A program made the translations under genes and the position numbers. From a virus, in IMG/VR virus record IMGVR_UViG_3300033149_001352, positions 62,001-126,000 of that record: a DNA stretch of 64,000 nucleotides; one strand, 5' to 3'. This document shows positions 1 through 6,823 of the stretch, one piece after another. The notes under the pieces were generated by a model that did no database searches, had not been told where the DNA came from, and saw only the letters and a list, made by a program, of their open reading frames with translations. Each line of letters opens with the position of its first letter. Positions within the stretch are counted from its first letter, which is position 1.

Positions 1-63
1 CCTGAGACTCACTCCTCCACCAGGTCTCTGCAGAGATGTGACCCTCACTCTACAGAGGTTCAT
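1..63 (-). CDS. possible partial small ORF running off the left edge
   Basis: An ATG at 63 opens a minus-strand frame that stays open to the window edge (21 codons, starting MNLCRVRV). It lies just downstream of the next gene in the same direction, as expected for this packed operon, but no clear ribosome site precedes it. Too short to judge. Confidence 0.25.
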   Translation of the reverse strand, partial: MNLCRVRVTSLQRPGGGVSLR

Positions 64-73
64 CGTAACAGGA

Positions 74-85
74 CTTAGATCTAAG
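74..85. repeat. recurrent 12-bp palindrome CTTAGATCTAAG
   Basis: Perfect palindrome CTTAGATCTAAG straddling the stop codon of the gene at 81-338. Exact copies also occur at 4582-4593, 16744-16755, 20846-20857, 24102-24113, 32931-32942, 35028-35039 and 60960-60971; 11/12 matches lie at 19134-19145 and 59056-59067. All copies except this one are inside genes and encode Leu-Asp-Leu-Ser. Codon preference for TTA-GAT-CTA may explain part of the excess; this copy, which extends past a stop codon, cannot be explained fully that way. Confidence 0.6.
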
Positions 86-338
86 TAGATGTTCTATAGC
101 TGGTATATTCTCTAATAGGACTCTCCTCTTGATAGACAACATCAAACTCTGGCGTTATGCCCAGTTCCTTTAGAGCCTTCATCAAAATAGGAAGGTCACA
201 ATCTTCTTCTAGAAAGGCATGAGTATCATTCATGTAAGAGTACTTGGATATCATGCTGTCTATCCTAAGACGGAATAATAGCTCCTTAGATACCTTGACC
301 CAACCGTGTCCTGGGTCTTGATAATATATCAGTCTCAT
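81..338 (-). CDS. small conserved phage-type protein, unknown function
   Basis: 85 aa starting MRLIYYQDPGHGWVKV. The ATG at 338 is chosen over an upstream in-frame ATG because a GAGGT ribosome site lies about 10 nt before it and the longer version would overlap the preceding gene. The features PGHGW near the N-terminus, ISKYSY at about 30, then EEDCD and a short amphipathic helix resemble a small protein I recall from many phage genomes (W.KV..IS.YSY..EEDCD); that resemblance is from memory, not a search. No catalytic motif is visible. It is the last complete gene of the minus-strand early array. Confidence 0.7.
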   Translation of the reverse strand: MRLIYYQDPGHGWVKVSKELLFRLRIDSMISKYSYMNDTHAFLEEDCDLPILMKALKELGITPEFDVVYQEESPIREYTSYRTST

Positions 339-364
339 GTTAATCCTTACCTCAGCTGTTTCAC

Positions 365-772
365 TTAACACTCACCCAATGGTATTGGCGACCAGTGGTA
401 GTCACGTTCTATAAATAGACCGAATGGTTGTGATCTGATATTACGCAATTCTACGAGATTGGTATAACCATACTCTTTCTCAAAGATGAGGGCTATCCCA
501 TAGAAGTCTGCAATATACTCATCTCCTCTCATATCAATCTCACTGAACCACCAGGTCTGGTTGCCTGAGGGATTGAAGTATTTGACAAGAGCTAGATGCG
601 TTTTCTTACTCTCTGGCCTGTTGAACTCAGCAATGAGAAGTTGCTTTATCTTATCGGGGAGCCAGTATTGCATCCTCTGCTGGCCGTTTCTATCTACAGT
701 CCGATGACCAAGTGCAGAGCACTCTGCATTTACTTCCTCTACTATCTTCTTGATCTCTTCTATACTAGACAT
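365..772 (-). CDS. DUF2958-like protein
   Basis: 135 aa. After an N-terminal helix, residues about 35-130 follow the DUF2958 pattern: LPDKIKQLLI, then a strand segment with TWWFSEID, then IADFYGIALIFEKEYGY, and a C-terminal LFIERDYHWSPIPLGE. The closing IERD.H..P.PL is the most recognisable part of the family. DUF2958 proteins are typical of plasmids and phages; their biochemical role is unknown. The gene sits between the small protein at 81 and a winged-helix-like protein at 779, in the same operon. Confidence 0.7.
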   Translation of the reverse strand: MSSIEEIKKIVEEVNAECSALGHRTVDRNGQQRMQYWLPDKIKQLLIAEFNRPESKKTHLALVKYFNPSGNQTWWFSEIDMRGDEYIADFYGIALIFEKEYGYTNLVELRNIRSQPFGLFIERDYHWSPIPLGEC

Positions 773-778
773 GCTAAC

Positions 779-970
779 TCACATCAGTCTGACTTTCCCT
801 TTCTCGTAGGAGATGTACTCCTCAGAGATAAGGTTATACAATGCTCTTAACACTCCCATTGGAGTATGATAACCCGTTAACTCATAGAGCAACCTAGGTG
901 AATTAACAACTCCTCCGTTATCGTGTAAGAACATGAGTACATCTGATTCTTCTACACTTAATATCCTCAT
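779..970 (-). CDS. small helix-turn-helix-like protein
   Basis: 64 aa starting MRILSVEESDVL. The ATG at 970 overlaps the TGA of the upstream gene (ATGA), which is why it is preferred over a longer frame inside that gene. The sequence reads as helix, helix, helix, beta hairpin (ending YISYEKGKVRLM), the topology of a minimal winged helix. A small DNA-binding regulator is likely but not proven. Translationally coupled to the HETLH protein gene at 967. Confidence 0.6.
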   Translation of the reverse strand: MRILSVEESDVLMFLHDNGGVVNSPRLLYELTGYHTPMGVLRALYNLISEEYISYEKGKVRLM

Positions 971-1293
971 TGATAGCCCAGCCCCATATCGGCACATCCC
1001 TTCAGGTAGGATTTCTCTGGAGAGTATTGATACCATATATTCTCCAGTTGGAGAGCATCAACTCCAATGGAGTCTAGCAAACAATGCAGGGTCTCATGGT
1101 TAATAACCTGCTCCACTTCTTCCTCTTTGACTATGATACCGTCGAACTCCTCGGCATCTTCATAGCCACCAAAGAAGATACAATATCCAGCTCCTGTTAA
1201 CATGGAGCCATTATGTCCTATAATAAAAACTATGTCTGGATGGAACTCCAATACATAATCAACTTCCTTATGGTCTAACTCGGTCTGATGCAA
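967..1293 (-). CDS. small HExxH-type putative metallopeptidase
   Basis: 108 aa read from a TTG at 1293. Residues 64-77 read INHETLHCLLDSIG; HETLH (H66, E67, H70) matches the zinc-binding HExxH motif of gluzincin or metzincin peptidases, inside a predicted helix as expected. Glu and Asp residues follow, but a third metal ligand cannot be assigned by eye. The length is near that of minimal viral or toxin-antitoxin-type peptidases. It could instead be a non-enzymatic protein with a chance motif. The upstream spacer (1294-1524) contains inverted repeats. Operon neighbour of the winged-helix-like gene. Confidence 0.5.
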   Translation of the reverse strand: MHQTELDHKEVDYVLEFHPDIVFIIGHNGSMLTGAGYCIFFGGYEDAEEFDGIIVKEEEVEQVINHETLHCLLDSIGVDALQLENIWYQYSPEKSYLKGCADMGLGYQ

Positions 1294-1524
1294 GGACTAT
1301 ACCTAGGAACAATATTAGTCCTCTTTTCTTCTCCCATGATGAACACTCTCCGACGGGAAGTTCCCGTGCGGAGAACCGGGGGTAGAGTGACTACTATACT
1401 GGAAGGGAATCCTGTGATGAGCAGGATAATTACCCTGTGCCCTATTGCGATCAAGGTTCTGCTCAGGCACGAATCAGCGTTAGGAACCTTCTATCAGTGT
1501 AGTGTCGTACCCCACTGTTCTCGC
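1294..1524. other. intergenic stretch with inverted repeats, no convincing gene
   Basis: Contains a GC-rich inverted repeat at about 1347-1374 (ACGGGAA / TTCCCGT core) and a second one at 1453-1490 with 7-bp arms AAGGTTC and GAACCTT. A 20-codon minus-strand frame from ATG 1337 is possible but unconvincing. It lies in the 5' region of the HETLH gene, so a structured leader or small RNA is possible. No tRNA-like T-loop is visible. Confidence 0.4.
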
Positions 1525-1710
1525 CTATGATACTTCTTCGAGAATGCCTTCAAAGACCTGTCCTTTAGTTGGATTAATGAGATAGGCTGTAGTAGCTGTC
1601 TCCATCTCATCAAGTAATACTATAACATTACAGATATAGTAATTACCAACCTTACCGTAGACATCTTCTACCGTTACTCTTACCTTCACCCTGGTTTCTT
1701 TCTGGATCAT
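1525..1710 (-). CDS. small unknown protein
   Basis: 61 aa starting MIQKETRVKVRV. The ATG at 1710 is preferred to a TTG further up because a GGGGTG site precedes it. The sequence is mostly beta-strand-like with alternating Val/Ile and contains no Cys cluster or catalytic motif. It overlaps the zinc-ribbon gene at 1652 in the same direction, which suggests translational coupling. Confidence 0.55.
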   Translation of the reverse strand: MIQKETRVKVRVTVEDVYGKVGNYYICNVIVLLDEMETATTAYLINPTKGQVFEGILEEVS

Positions 1711-1852
1711 AACATTTACACCCCACAACGAGACAGTTCATGGAAAGTACCTTCCCATTAGAATGGAACCACTGACCACAACTAAAATGCCTGTAACTCT
1801 TCTTGATAAGATGACCACAGTTAATACAGTACTGTGTTTCTGTTGATTGCAT
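1652..1852 (-). CDS. small zinc-finger-like protein
   Basis: 66 aa. Cysteine and histidine pairs are arranged as CINCGH at 9-14, HFSCGQWFH at 22-30, then C39 and VVGCKC at 42-47, giving enough ligands for one or two zinc sites. It resembles a treble-clef or zinc-ribbon protein rather than an enzyme. A CTTTATTTATC element lies about 15 nt before the ATG. One of several tiny Cys-rich proteins in this array. Confidence 0.65.
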   Translation of the reverse strand: MQSTETQYCINCGHLIKKSYRHFSCGQWFHSNGKVLSMNCLVVGCKCYDPERNQGEGKSNGRRCLR

Positions 1853-1878
1853 TGAGTATGATAAATAAAGGGGAATTA

Positions 1879-2469
1879 TTATGGGGTAGATTCTCTGGAG
1901 ATGTTGATGAAGGTCTGGTGGTTGCTTGCGTCTATAAGAGCATCGAGTTTTGACTCAAGCTCTAGGAGTTCTTCTAGTTTCTTCTGTATCTCCCGTTCAT
2001 CATAATAACGAACTGGAGTGAGGTCTAGCTTCTGTCTCTGTTCATCTGATATGTTAACTCTACTAAGCCCAGATATTGAAGCATACTCATTTATCTGGAG
2101 CTCAGCGTTCTGAGTATTGAATGAATTGTATAGACCTGTTAGCATTGATTGTATGCTCCTTCCCCTGCCGGGAACGGACTTCCACAATATGGCTTCATGT
2201 ACTGTCATCGTCGTATCCTTCCAAGTGATTGTAGTCTCAAGGTTGGATTTGGCGATAGCTACCTTAATAGCCTGCCATCTGGCTATTAGGTCTTCAGCAG
2301 ATTGCCTCTGTTTCTTAACGTAGTCTTGCTGGTTCTCTATCTCATCCTTAGATCCTGCTCTCTTAGAGCAGAACTGCTGTATATTCCGATAACGCAGTGG
2401 TAGTACCTTTGCTATTCGCTTAAGCTCAGTCAGACCTTCAGCAACAGTCATTCTGTCCTGTTCAGACAT
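1879..2469 (-). CDS. DIP1984-like phage protein
   Basis: 196 aa, mostly helical. Residues about 60-105 read as helix, then AIAKSNLETTI, a short hairpin (WKDTTMTVHEAILWK), and another helix. This matches the pattern N.T.....tl.EA known from DIP1984-family proteins, whose function is unknown. The C-terminal third (about 140-185) is a Glu/Leu/Lys-rich likely coiled coil. ATG at 2469, followed on the promoter side by a 240-nt spacer. Family assignment is by pattern only. Confidence 0.5.
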   Translation of the reverse strand: MSEQDRMTVAEGLTELKRIAKVLPLRYRNIQQFCSKRAGSKDEIENQQDYVKKQRQSAEDLIARWQAIKVAIAKSNLETTITWKDTTMTVHEAILWKSVPGRGRSIQSMLTGLYNSFNTQNAELQINEYASISGLSRVNISDEQRQKLDLTPVRYYDEREIQKKLEELLELESKLDALIDASNHQTFINISRESTP

Positions 2470-2713
2470 TTTCCTTATCCCTAAAAGTTCTCGATGATCC
2501 CACTAGACACCGGTTGACATAGGAGAGGCGACCTGCCCGCACCAATGACCCCCGAAGGGAACTCCGGAATTCTTTGAAAGCTGATTCCTAAGTCCTCAGA
2601 CCCTGAACCTTCAACCCTGATGCCTAAGTCCTGAACCCTGAGGGTAGTACCTTACATGGTTCGGCAGGTTCTGTTTTCCTAATTTACCTAGCGAATCATC
2701 GAGCATGATAGAA
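2470..2713. other. intergenic stretch with short imperfect repeats
   Basis: No ORF of note. The segment 2585-2645 holds imperfect repeats built from CCTAAGTCCT and CCCTGA (two copies of CCTAAGTCCT, three of CCCTGA). It separates the DIP1984-like gene from the gene at 2714 and may hold the promoter of the DIP1984-like gene. Function not visible. Confidence 0.4.
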
Positions 2714-2977
2714 TCAGACAGAGATACTTATAACTTCTATGTCCTTTACTCTGTCTGTTCTGGTGAACTGACCTAACATAACGGTCTTTACTATAAGGTT
2801 GCTTCCTTCTATAGTTACGGGGTAGAAGCGACTCCCGTCGTGTAGGTACCATTGACCTCTACCTTTTCTAAGGCAGGTAAGTGCGAGAAGTCTCTCTGTT
2901 ATCTCCTCTACATTAAGATTAAAGTCTCTAACCCTATCGAAGAAGTGGCTGGTTAATACTAAGTTGTACTTCTCCAT
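2714..2977 (-). CDS. small protein, DUF4258-like pattern
   Basis: 87 aa starting MEKYNLVLTSHFFDRVRD. The SHFFDRV...NLNVEEI segment followed by beta strands (WYLHDGSRFYPV, NLIVKTVML) resembles the layout of DUF4258 or BrnT/RelE-fold proteins (SxHAxxRxxxR then strands). The match is weak. No antitoxin partner is evident next to it. The structured element at 3014-3099 lies in its 5' region. Confidence 0.5.
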   Translation of the reverse strand: MEKYNLVLTSHFFDRVRDFNLNVEEITERLLALTCLRKGRGQWYLHDGSRFYPVTIEGSNLIVKTVMLGQFTRTDRVKDIEVISISV

Positions 2978-3013
2978 CTGGGAAGACACTCCTGCTAAAG
3001 ATTGTGAACTGGT

Positions 3014-3099
3014 GGGTTCTGCACTCTTCCCCTTGGGGTGCGTGGTTTACTGCTAGAGATTACCACGTCTTCTCCTAGCACCCTGTTAGTGCAGAACCC
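3014..3099. ncRNA. strongly structured element (candidate RNA or cruciform)
   Basis: A perfect 12-bp inverted repeat (GGGTTCTGCACT at 3014-3025, AGTGCAGAACCC at 3088-3099) encloses a second nested pairing (GGGTGC with GCACCC, about 3036-3041 and 3078-3083) and a third (CGTGG with CCACG, about 3041-3066). The whole element could fold as one long, stacked stem. It lies between the HNH gene end (3104) and the next gene start (2977), so it would be transcribed on the minus strand. No tRNA T-loop is present. Confidence 0.5.
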
Positions 3100-3103
3100 T
3101 CAA

Positions 3104-3571
3104 CTATGACCCACGAAGAGATCTACTAAGAACTTCCTCTTCATCATATCCCCCTGCAATATTAAATCTCTGTCCGGTTTCAGCTGCTACCTGGTGTACG
3201 AAGTAGTGACACCTACGACATAGAGTTCTTATCTGCAGGGGCTTGCTGTAATCATCGTGATGCTTGACGAGCTGCTTATCACTGCGACCACATATCTCGC
3301 ACTTATCACCGAGCGGGACAGATTGGGCTACTGCAACCGCGTGTCTTACGATTCTTCTTTCTTCAGGAGTACGCTTAACCCGTTCAGTCCATCTTTCCCC
3401 ATTGTACTTCCTGTACGATGCTCTGCGCTTCCTTCTGTACTCTGCAAAGCAGGCTAAGCACTTGTTTAAGTGACCATACTTGGCTCGTTTATCCTTAACG
3501 AATAAGTCTAGGTCTTTTTCATTATAAGCCTCAAGACCACAAACCGTACATTTCCGTAAAGGAGTATCCAT
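3104..3571 (-). CDS. HNH endonuclease with N-terminal zinc finger
   Basis: 155 aa. The N-terminus has CTVC at 8-11 and CLAC near 38-41 (one zinc site). The C-terminal half is an HNH fold: CEICGR, then KHHDDYSKPL, then LCRRCHYFVH. These give the treble-clef cysteines and the catalytic HH pair. Family enzymes nick or cut DNA and occur as free-standing homing endonucleases or as phage packaging or recombination nucleases. Being free-standing inside an early array next to a large inverted repeat favours a homing-type enzyme (inference). Start ATG at 3571. Confidence 0.85.
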   Translation of the reverse strand: MDTPLRKCTVCGLEAYNEKDLDLFVKDKRAKYGHLNKCLACFAEYRRKRRASYRKYNGERWTERVKRTPEERRIVRHAVAVAQSVPLGDKCEICGRSDKQLVKHHDDYSKPLQIRTLCRRCHYFVHQVAAETGQRFNIAGGYDEEEVLSRSLRGS

Positions 3572-3612
3572 AAGGATGGATACTCTAAGTACCTCTTAAG
3601 TCATTACATGAA

Positions 3613-3852
3613 TTAACAAGGAGTAGCCCACGACTTCATAAAGGCTAACCTCTCCATGTCTGGTTTACCATGCTTGTACCTTATTGCCCTCACCTGATAA
3701 TAGCCTAGACTTGATAACCACTTAGACCGTACAACTTGGAAGCCACGGGCTTTCAAGGATCTCTTTACTTCCTTTACTTCCTTATCGGTCTTATGTAAAT
3801 CATCGTAGGGCTCATAATCCTCTATAAATTCTCTGGTATATGCATTTACCAT
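3613..3852 (-). CDS. small unknown protein
   Basis: 79 aa starting MVNAYTREFIEDYEPYDD. ATG at 3852 lies just past the stop of the upstream winged-helix gene, so the longer TTG-started version is less likely. A Lys-rich helix (KEVKEVKRSLKARG) is followed by strand-like segments (VVRSKWL, YYQVRAIRYK). The pattern is consistent with a small nucleic-acid-associated protein, but no family is recognised. Confidence 0.55.
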   Translation of the reverse strand: MVNAYTREFIEDYEPYDDLHKTDKEVKEVKRSLKARGFQVVRSKWLSSLGYYQVRAIRYKHGKPDMERLAFMKSWATPC

Positions 3853-3853
3853 T

Positions 3854-4195
3854 CTACTCAACTACTACCTCTTGCATCCTTTCGCTACTTCTAGGATACT
3901 CCCTAAAGTAGTCACGAATATATTGTTTAAGATACAATCCCCGGGGAGTAACAACGTATTCCCCATCTATCTCTCGTAACAATCCCTCTCTCATAAGGGA
4001 GCGTAGCATCTTAGAGACTCTGCTACTCGTAACTGCAGGAGCAGTGAAACGAGCATAGTATTCAACTAAGTCCTTCTTGGTCTTGGAAGACCTATCAGGA
4101 ATATGAAATAATATCCTTAGCTTACCCAAGCTATTGGTAACCTTCTTGCCTCCGCCAACAAACCTCGGGTAGCCTTGATTGAATCTATTTCCCAT
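3854..4195 (-). CDS. winged-helix regulator
   Basis: 113 aa. Residues about 25-95 form a winged helix: helix (GKLRILFHI), helix (KKDLVEYYARF), recognition helix (SSRVSKMLRSLMREG), then a wing (LREIDGEYVVTPRG), the classic MarR/PadR-like end with a TPRG turn. The N-terminus is basic. It probably binds DNA and regulates transcription of viral genes. It is flanked by tiny genes in the same operon. Confidence 0.7.
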   Translation of the reverse strand: MGNRFNQGYPRFVGGGKKVTNSLGKLRILFHIPDRSSKTKKDLVEYYARFTAPAVTSSRVSKMLRSLMREGLLREIDGEYVVTPRGLYLKQYIRDYFREYPRSSERMQEVVVE

Positions 4196-4200
4196 CTCTG

Positions 4201-4350
4201 TTACTTCCTCGAGTCTCTTATTTCCCTGATTATCTCTTGGAAAGAGACATCAATTTCTATCTCCTCAAGTCTCAAGGATTGGTATAGCTCACTTGCTCTC
4301 TTCTTGAGACTGCAAGGTAAAGACTCTACCACCTTCTCTGTATCAGACAT
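4201..4350 (-). CDS. 49-aa protein, unknown
   Basis: A small gene with start ATG at 4350, seven bases after the stop of the zinc-ribbon gene upstream, and TAA at 4201-4203. The product starts MSDTEKVVESL and is largely helical and charged (LRLEEIEIDVSFQEIIREI). It fills the gap between two accepted genes in the operon, with codon usage like its neighbours. Function unknown. Confidence 0.6.
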   Translation of the reverse strand: MSDTEKVVESLPCSLKKRASELYQSLRLEEIEIDVSFQEIIREIRDSRK

Positions 4351-4356
4351 ACTTGA

Positions 4357-4497
4357 TCAGAACGGTTTGTATCTCCTCAAGCATTTAGGACATACCAGCT
4401 CCCTATTCTTCCTTTTAGCTCTCATCAGGAACTTAGTCCTGATAAAGTAGGTATATCCACATGGGCAGGTAACAACAGTAAAAGACACTTTCTTCAC
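4357..4497 (-). CDS. 46-aa zinc-ribbon protein
   Basis: Read from a GTG at 4497 that overlaps the TGA of the upstream gene (GTGA). The product VKKVSFTVVTCPCGYTYF... ends VCPKCLRRYKPF. It holds exactly two pairs, CPCG and CPKC, about 22 residues apart, a standard zinc ribbon. It likely binds nucleic acid or a protein partner. Tiny but well supported by the motif and the coupled start. Confidence 0.7.
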   Translation of the reverse strand: MKKVSFTVVTCPCGYTYFIRTKFLMRAKRKNRELVCPKCLRRYKPF

Positions 4498-4844
4498 TTG
4501 AAAGGAATGTACTTGATATATTTCTGTGGATGGATGCCAACTATGTTTAGGAGATTGACAATAAGCCAGTCACGCTTCAGGCTTAGATCTAAGTCCATCG
4601 CTTCTCTCCATTCTACTTCTAACAACCACCCTAAGTACATAGCTAAATCACCTCTGCGTTCAGCCATGTAATCTTCATAGATTTGTCTTTCTAGCTCCGG
4701 ACAGAGCCCTTCCCATGGATTACATTCTTCATTGAGGCAAGACTCACATTGGGGGTGTGGAAAGTCTGGTTGATTAAATGGAGCACAGGGGTCATACAGC
4801 CCGGTGATATGAGCATCTAGTCTATGAGCATCTAACCTACCCAT
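4494..4844 (-). CDS. small Cys-rich protein, unknown
   Basis: 116 aa from ATG 4844 (an AAGGTG ribosome site lies just upstream; a GTG three codons earlier is possible). A cluster CESC, C, C within HPQCESCLNEECNPWEGLC (residues about 30-48) suggests a metal site. The C-terminal half is helical. It contains one CTTAGATCTAAG palindrome encoding LDLS. Family not recognised. Confidence 0.6.
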   Translation of the reverse strand: MGRLDAHRLDAHITGLYDPCAPFNQPDFPHPQCESCLNEECNPWEGLCPELERQIYEDYMAERRGDLAMYLGWLLEVEWREAMDLDLSLKRDWLIVNLLNIVGIHPQKYIKYIPFK

Positions 4845-4845
4845 C

Positions 4846-5076
4846 TTACTCACCTTCTGACTGCTTAGAACCTGAAGTTCCCTTAATGCGCTCTAGTAGA
4901 GCACTATGTCCTGCTGTATCTTCCTGATTTAGCATGAGGCATATACGTTCAGCAAAGGCTGGTATTTCCCAAGCCCCCACAAACCCATCTTCAACTGTTC
5001 CTTGTGTCGTGTCTATAACTATATGATAGGTCTTGAATCTGTGGCTTATCTCTTTATCTTGTTGAAGTATTGTCAA
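4846..5076 (-). CDS. small unknown protein
   Basis: 76 aa from a TTG start at 5076, with no ATG alternative that keeps the N-terminal strand (YHIVIDTTQGTVEDGF). A C-terminal acidic/polar tail follows a helix (AFAERICLMLNQED). No recognised family. Its end abuts the next gene, consistent with an operon. Confidence 0.5.
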   Translation of the reverse strand: MTILQQDKEISHRFKTYHIVIDTTQGTVEDGFVGAWEIPAFAERICLMLNQEDTAGHSALLERIKGTSGSKQSEGE

Positions 5077-5115
5077 CTATATCTCAGACTCCCTTCATAC
5101 TTTTCGTATCCAACC

Positions 5116-5451
5116 TTATCCACTAGGTTTCACTTTCTCACTAATCGCAACTTCTAGAGTTGCTCCCTCCATCTCTGGAGGAAGGTAGATTAACACCCTA
5201 GCTATCTTCTTCCTGCCTTTCCATACTAGCTGTTCGAATTTGGCAGGTAGGGGGAAGTTCTTATCACCCATTTTATAGGGCTTAGTAAACCCAGTAAACT
5301 TCAGGTCAAAGTCGAGTTTGAGTGGTCGTATGGAGTCTAGGTCAATAACTACATCTTCCCACTCACTCTTAGACTTCTGGGATTTTGGAGTGTAGTTAGG
5401 CATAACAACACTAACTATCTTCTCTCCGCTTCCTATCTCGAGCCACCCCAT
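5116..5451 (-). CDS. unknown protein with VVMPNYTPKS motif
   Basis: 111 aa, beta-rich. The N-terminal motif VVMPNYTPKSQ resembles VVVPKYTPIKS in the protein at 10326-10724, so the two may be distant paralogues. A basic centre (WKGRKKIARVLIYLPPEM) is followed by a strand. The start overlaps the end of the upstream gene by 19 nt. Function unknown. Confidence 0.55.
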   Translation of the reverse strand: MGWLEIGSGEKIVSVVMPNYTPKSQKSKSEWEDVVIDLDSIRPLKLDFDLKFTGFTKPYKMGDKNFPLPAKFEQLVWKGRKKIARVLIYLPPEMEGATLEVAISEKVKPSG

Positions 5452-5690
5452 TTAAGCATCTCTTTCTTGAGAGACTTCTGCTCAGGTGTACGTGCTCTTA
5501 GGTTGGTAAAGATGTACATTACCTGAACCTTTATCGCGTGCTCCGGCTCAGACGGGTTCTCTCTAACACACTGCTCCAGAGCGTTCATGTATGATTTGGC
5601 ATAAGCTCCATTACCTGTGAAGCTAAAGCCAGCATCTATTATCTTGCCTCTAATCTCCTTACATAGGGCAAGACCCTGAGATACATTCAT
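5433..5690 (-). CDS. small helical protein, unknown
   Basis: 85 aa, almost entirely helical (MNVSQGLALCKEIRGKI; SYMNALEQCVRENP; EHAIKVQVMYIFTNLRA; a Lys-rich end). This resembles small DNA-binding or scaffold proteins, but no family is recognised. It overlaps the following gene by 19 nt. Confidence 0.55.
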   Translation of the reverse strand: MNVSQGLALCKEIRGKIIDAGFSFTGNGAYAKSYMNALEQCVRENPSEPEHAIKVQVMYIFTNLRARTPEQKSLKKEMLKWGGSR

Positions 5691-5697
5691 TTGGTCA

Positions 5698-5802
5698 CTA
5701 TCTCCTGAAAATCCATCTAGCTACTCTCATAAAGATGAGAGCAATAATGTAGGCTATCAAATATATCTTGCCTACAGTAGTTAAGACACCTAATAGGTTC
5801 AT
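5698..5802 (-). CDS. 34-aa single-pass membrane peptide
   Basis: Start ATG at 5802, stop TAG at 5698-5700. The product MNLLGVLTTVGKIYLIAYI... has one hydrophobic stretch at about residues 3-27 and a basic end (RVARWIFRR), so it would insert with the C-terminus on the cytoplasmic side. Small membrane peptides of this kind are common in viral early regions. It could be a chance ORF, but it neatly fills the gap. Confidence 0.5.
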   Translation of the reverse strand: MNLLGVLTTVGKIYLIAYIIALIFMRVARWIFRR

Positions 5803-5828
5803 GTACTAATATCAACTAGTGTTCGTAA

Positions 5829-6251
5829 TTAAAACCACTTAGCGTTTAGCTGCTTGGGTACGTTAACATAAGGACCAGCGTATGCTGCATCTTTCAGCGT
5901 GTCCATGATCAACCGGTAGTTACTGCCTCTCAGGGTGAGAATGCAGTCGCCACCGATGTATGAGTACAACACTTCAAGTTTTTGCTGAAAGCTCAAGTCA
6001 TCCACATTTTTCGGAAGACCCCAGTACGAAGCACATTCATAGGCGGCTTTTAGATCTCGTTCATCGAGAACGACGACGGATAAAGACGCGCAATACTTGA
6101 ACGGTGAATCAGGGAAATCTAGAGGGCGGAACTCGATAACGTGAGCATAATCATTACCTTCTTCGTGGAGATACCATTTCCCGCCGTAGCGGTAGGGATC
6201 CACGTCTCCCCCCAGCCACCTCCACCTACTCAACATCTTTCCCTCTGTCAC
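5829..6251 (-). CDS. unknown 140-aa protein
   Basis: Read from a GTG at 6251 that overlaps the preceding TGA (GTGA) and has AGGAGAGGA six bases upstream; an ATG at 6236 is the alternative. The product is rich in aromatic residues (SRWRWLGG, YRYGGKWYLHEEG) and alternates strands and helices (SLSVVVLDERDLKAAYECA). Local GC is higher than in neighbouring genes, hinting at a separate origin. No family recognised. Confidence 0.6.
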   Translation of the reverse strand: MTEGKMLSRWRWLGGDVDPYRYGGKWYLHEEGNDYAHVIEFRPLDFPDSPFKYCASLSVVVLDERDLKAAYECASYWGLPKNVDDLSFQQKLEVLYSYIGGDCILTLRGSNYRLIMDTLKDAAYAGPYVNVPKQLNAKWF

Positions 6252-6508
6252 AGAGGTTCCTCTCCTAATGGACTCATGTCATGTGGGGTAAGCCCTCTAG
6301 ACGAGCAGTCGAGACAGGTTATGAGGCTCGTATCTAATTGAGCCATCAACATCCAGTCTATACAGTCTGAGCAGACTTTATTACCACAGACAACACAAGA
6401 CCTCACAAAGGTATCATCAGCATGACACCTGTCACAGTGTCCGATATTCCTACGGGCTATTTCGTGTAGTCTCTGAGTAATCTGCTCCAGATGTCTCATT
6501 GGAATCAT
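6248..6508 (-). CDS. zinc-binding protein, RING/B-box-like spacing
   Basis: 86 aa with GGAGGGAG just before the ATG. After an N-terminal helix, cysteines follow as HCDRC (24-28), CVVCGNKVCSDC (about 38-49) and CLDC (65-68), an eight-ligand pattern compatible with two zinc ions in a cross-brace or treble-clef arrangement. It likely mediates protein-protein contacts. It overlaps the next gene's start by GTGA. Confidence 0.65.
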   Translation of the reverse strand: MIPMRHLEQITQRLHEIARRNIGHCDRCHADDTFVRSCVVCGNKVCSDCIDWMLMAQLDTSLITCLDCSSRGLTPHDMSPLGEEPL

Positions 6509-6526
6509 ATACTCCCTCCTTTTCTC

Positions 6527-6814
6527 CTATATTGGCAGGGCCAGGTATCGAGTCACCAATCCTAACCCAGATAGTTTCTCTATACGTTCTAGAAGCTCAG
6601 ATTCTGATATATAACCTACCTCTGCCACTACATAATCCTGTACTACACCTAATCCAACTGGGTCTCCACCAATTAGGGTGTTACCCTGTCTTTCCCAGAC
6701 GACTTTCAGGATTGTAGTGTCGTAGGTATCGAGCTTATCAAGAACGCCCATATCCTTAGCTCTCTTAAGCCAAGGTTGGATTTCTTCCTCGAAACTCATA
6801 CGAATCACGAGCAT
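6527..6814 (-). CDS. winged-helix-like protein
   Basis: 95 aa (ATG 6814; ATG 6799 is an alternative, and neither has a clear ribosome site). Helices at the N-terminus (IQPWLKRAKDMGVLDKL) are followed by SESELLERIEKLSGLGLVTRY, which looks like a recognition helix plus wing. Probably a small DNA-binding protein, but the match is weak. Confidence 0.5.
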   Translation of the reverse strand: MLVIRMSFEEEIQPWLKRAKDMGVLDKLDTYDTTILKVVWERQGNTLIGGDPVGLGVVQDYVVAEVGYISESELLERIEKLSGLGLVTRYLALPI

Positions 6815-6823
6815 AAAGTGTAG

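Noticed and set aside
1288-1530. Plus-strand 80-codon ORF
   Set aside because: Runs against the packed minus-strand array, has no ribosome site, and covers inverted repeats; composition is not protein-like.
3014-3099. tRNA gene
   Set aside because: Length and outer stem fit loosely, but there is no T-loop (GTTC-A) or anticodon arm in either strand.
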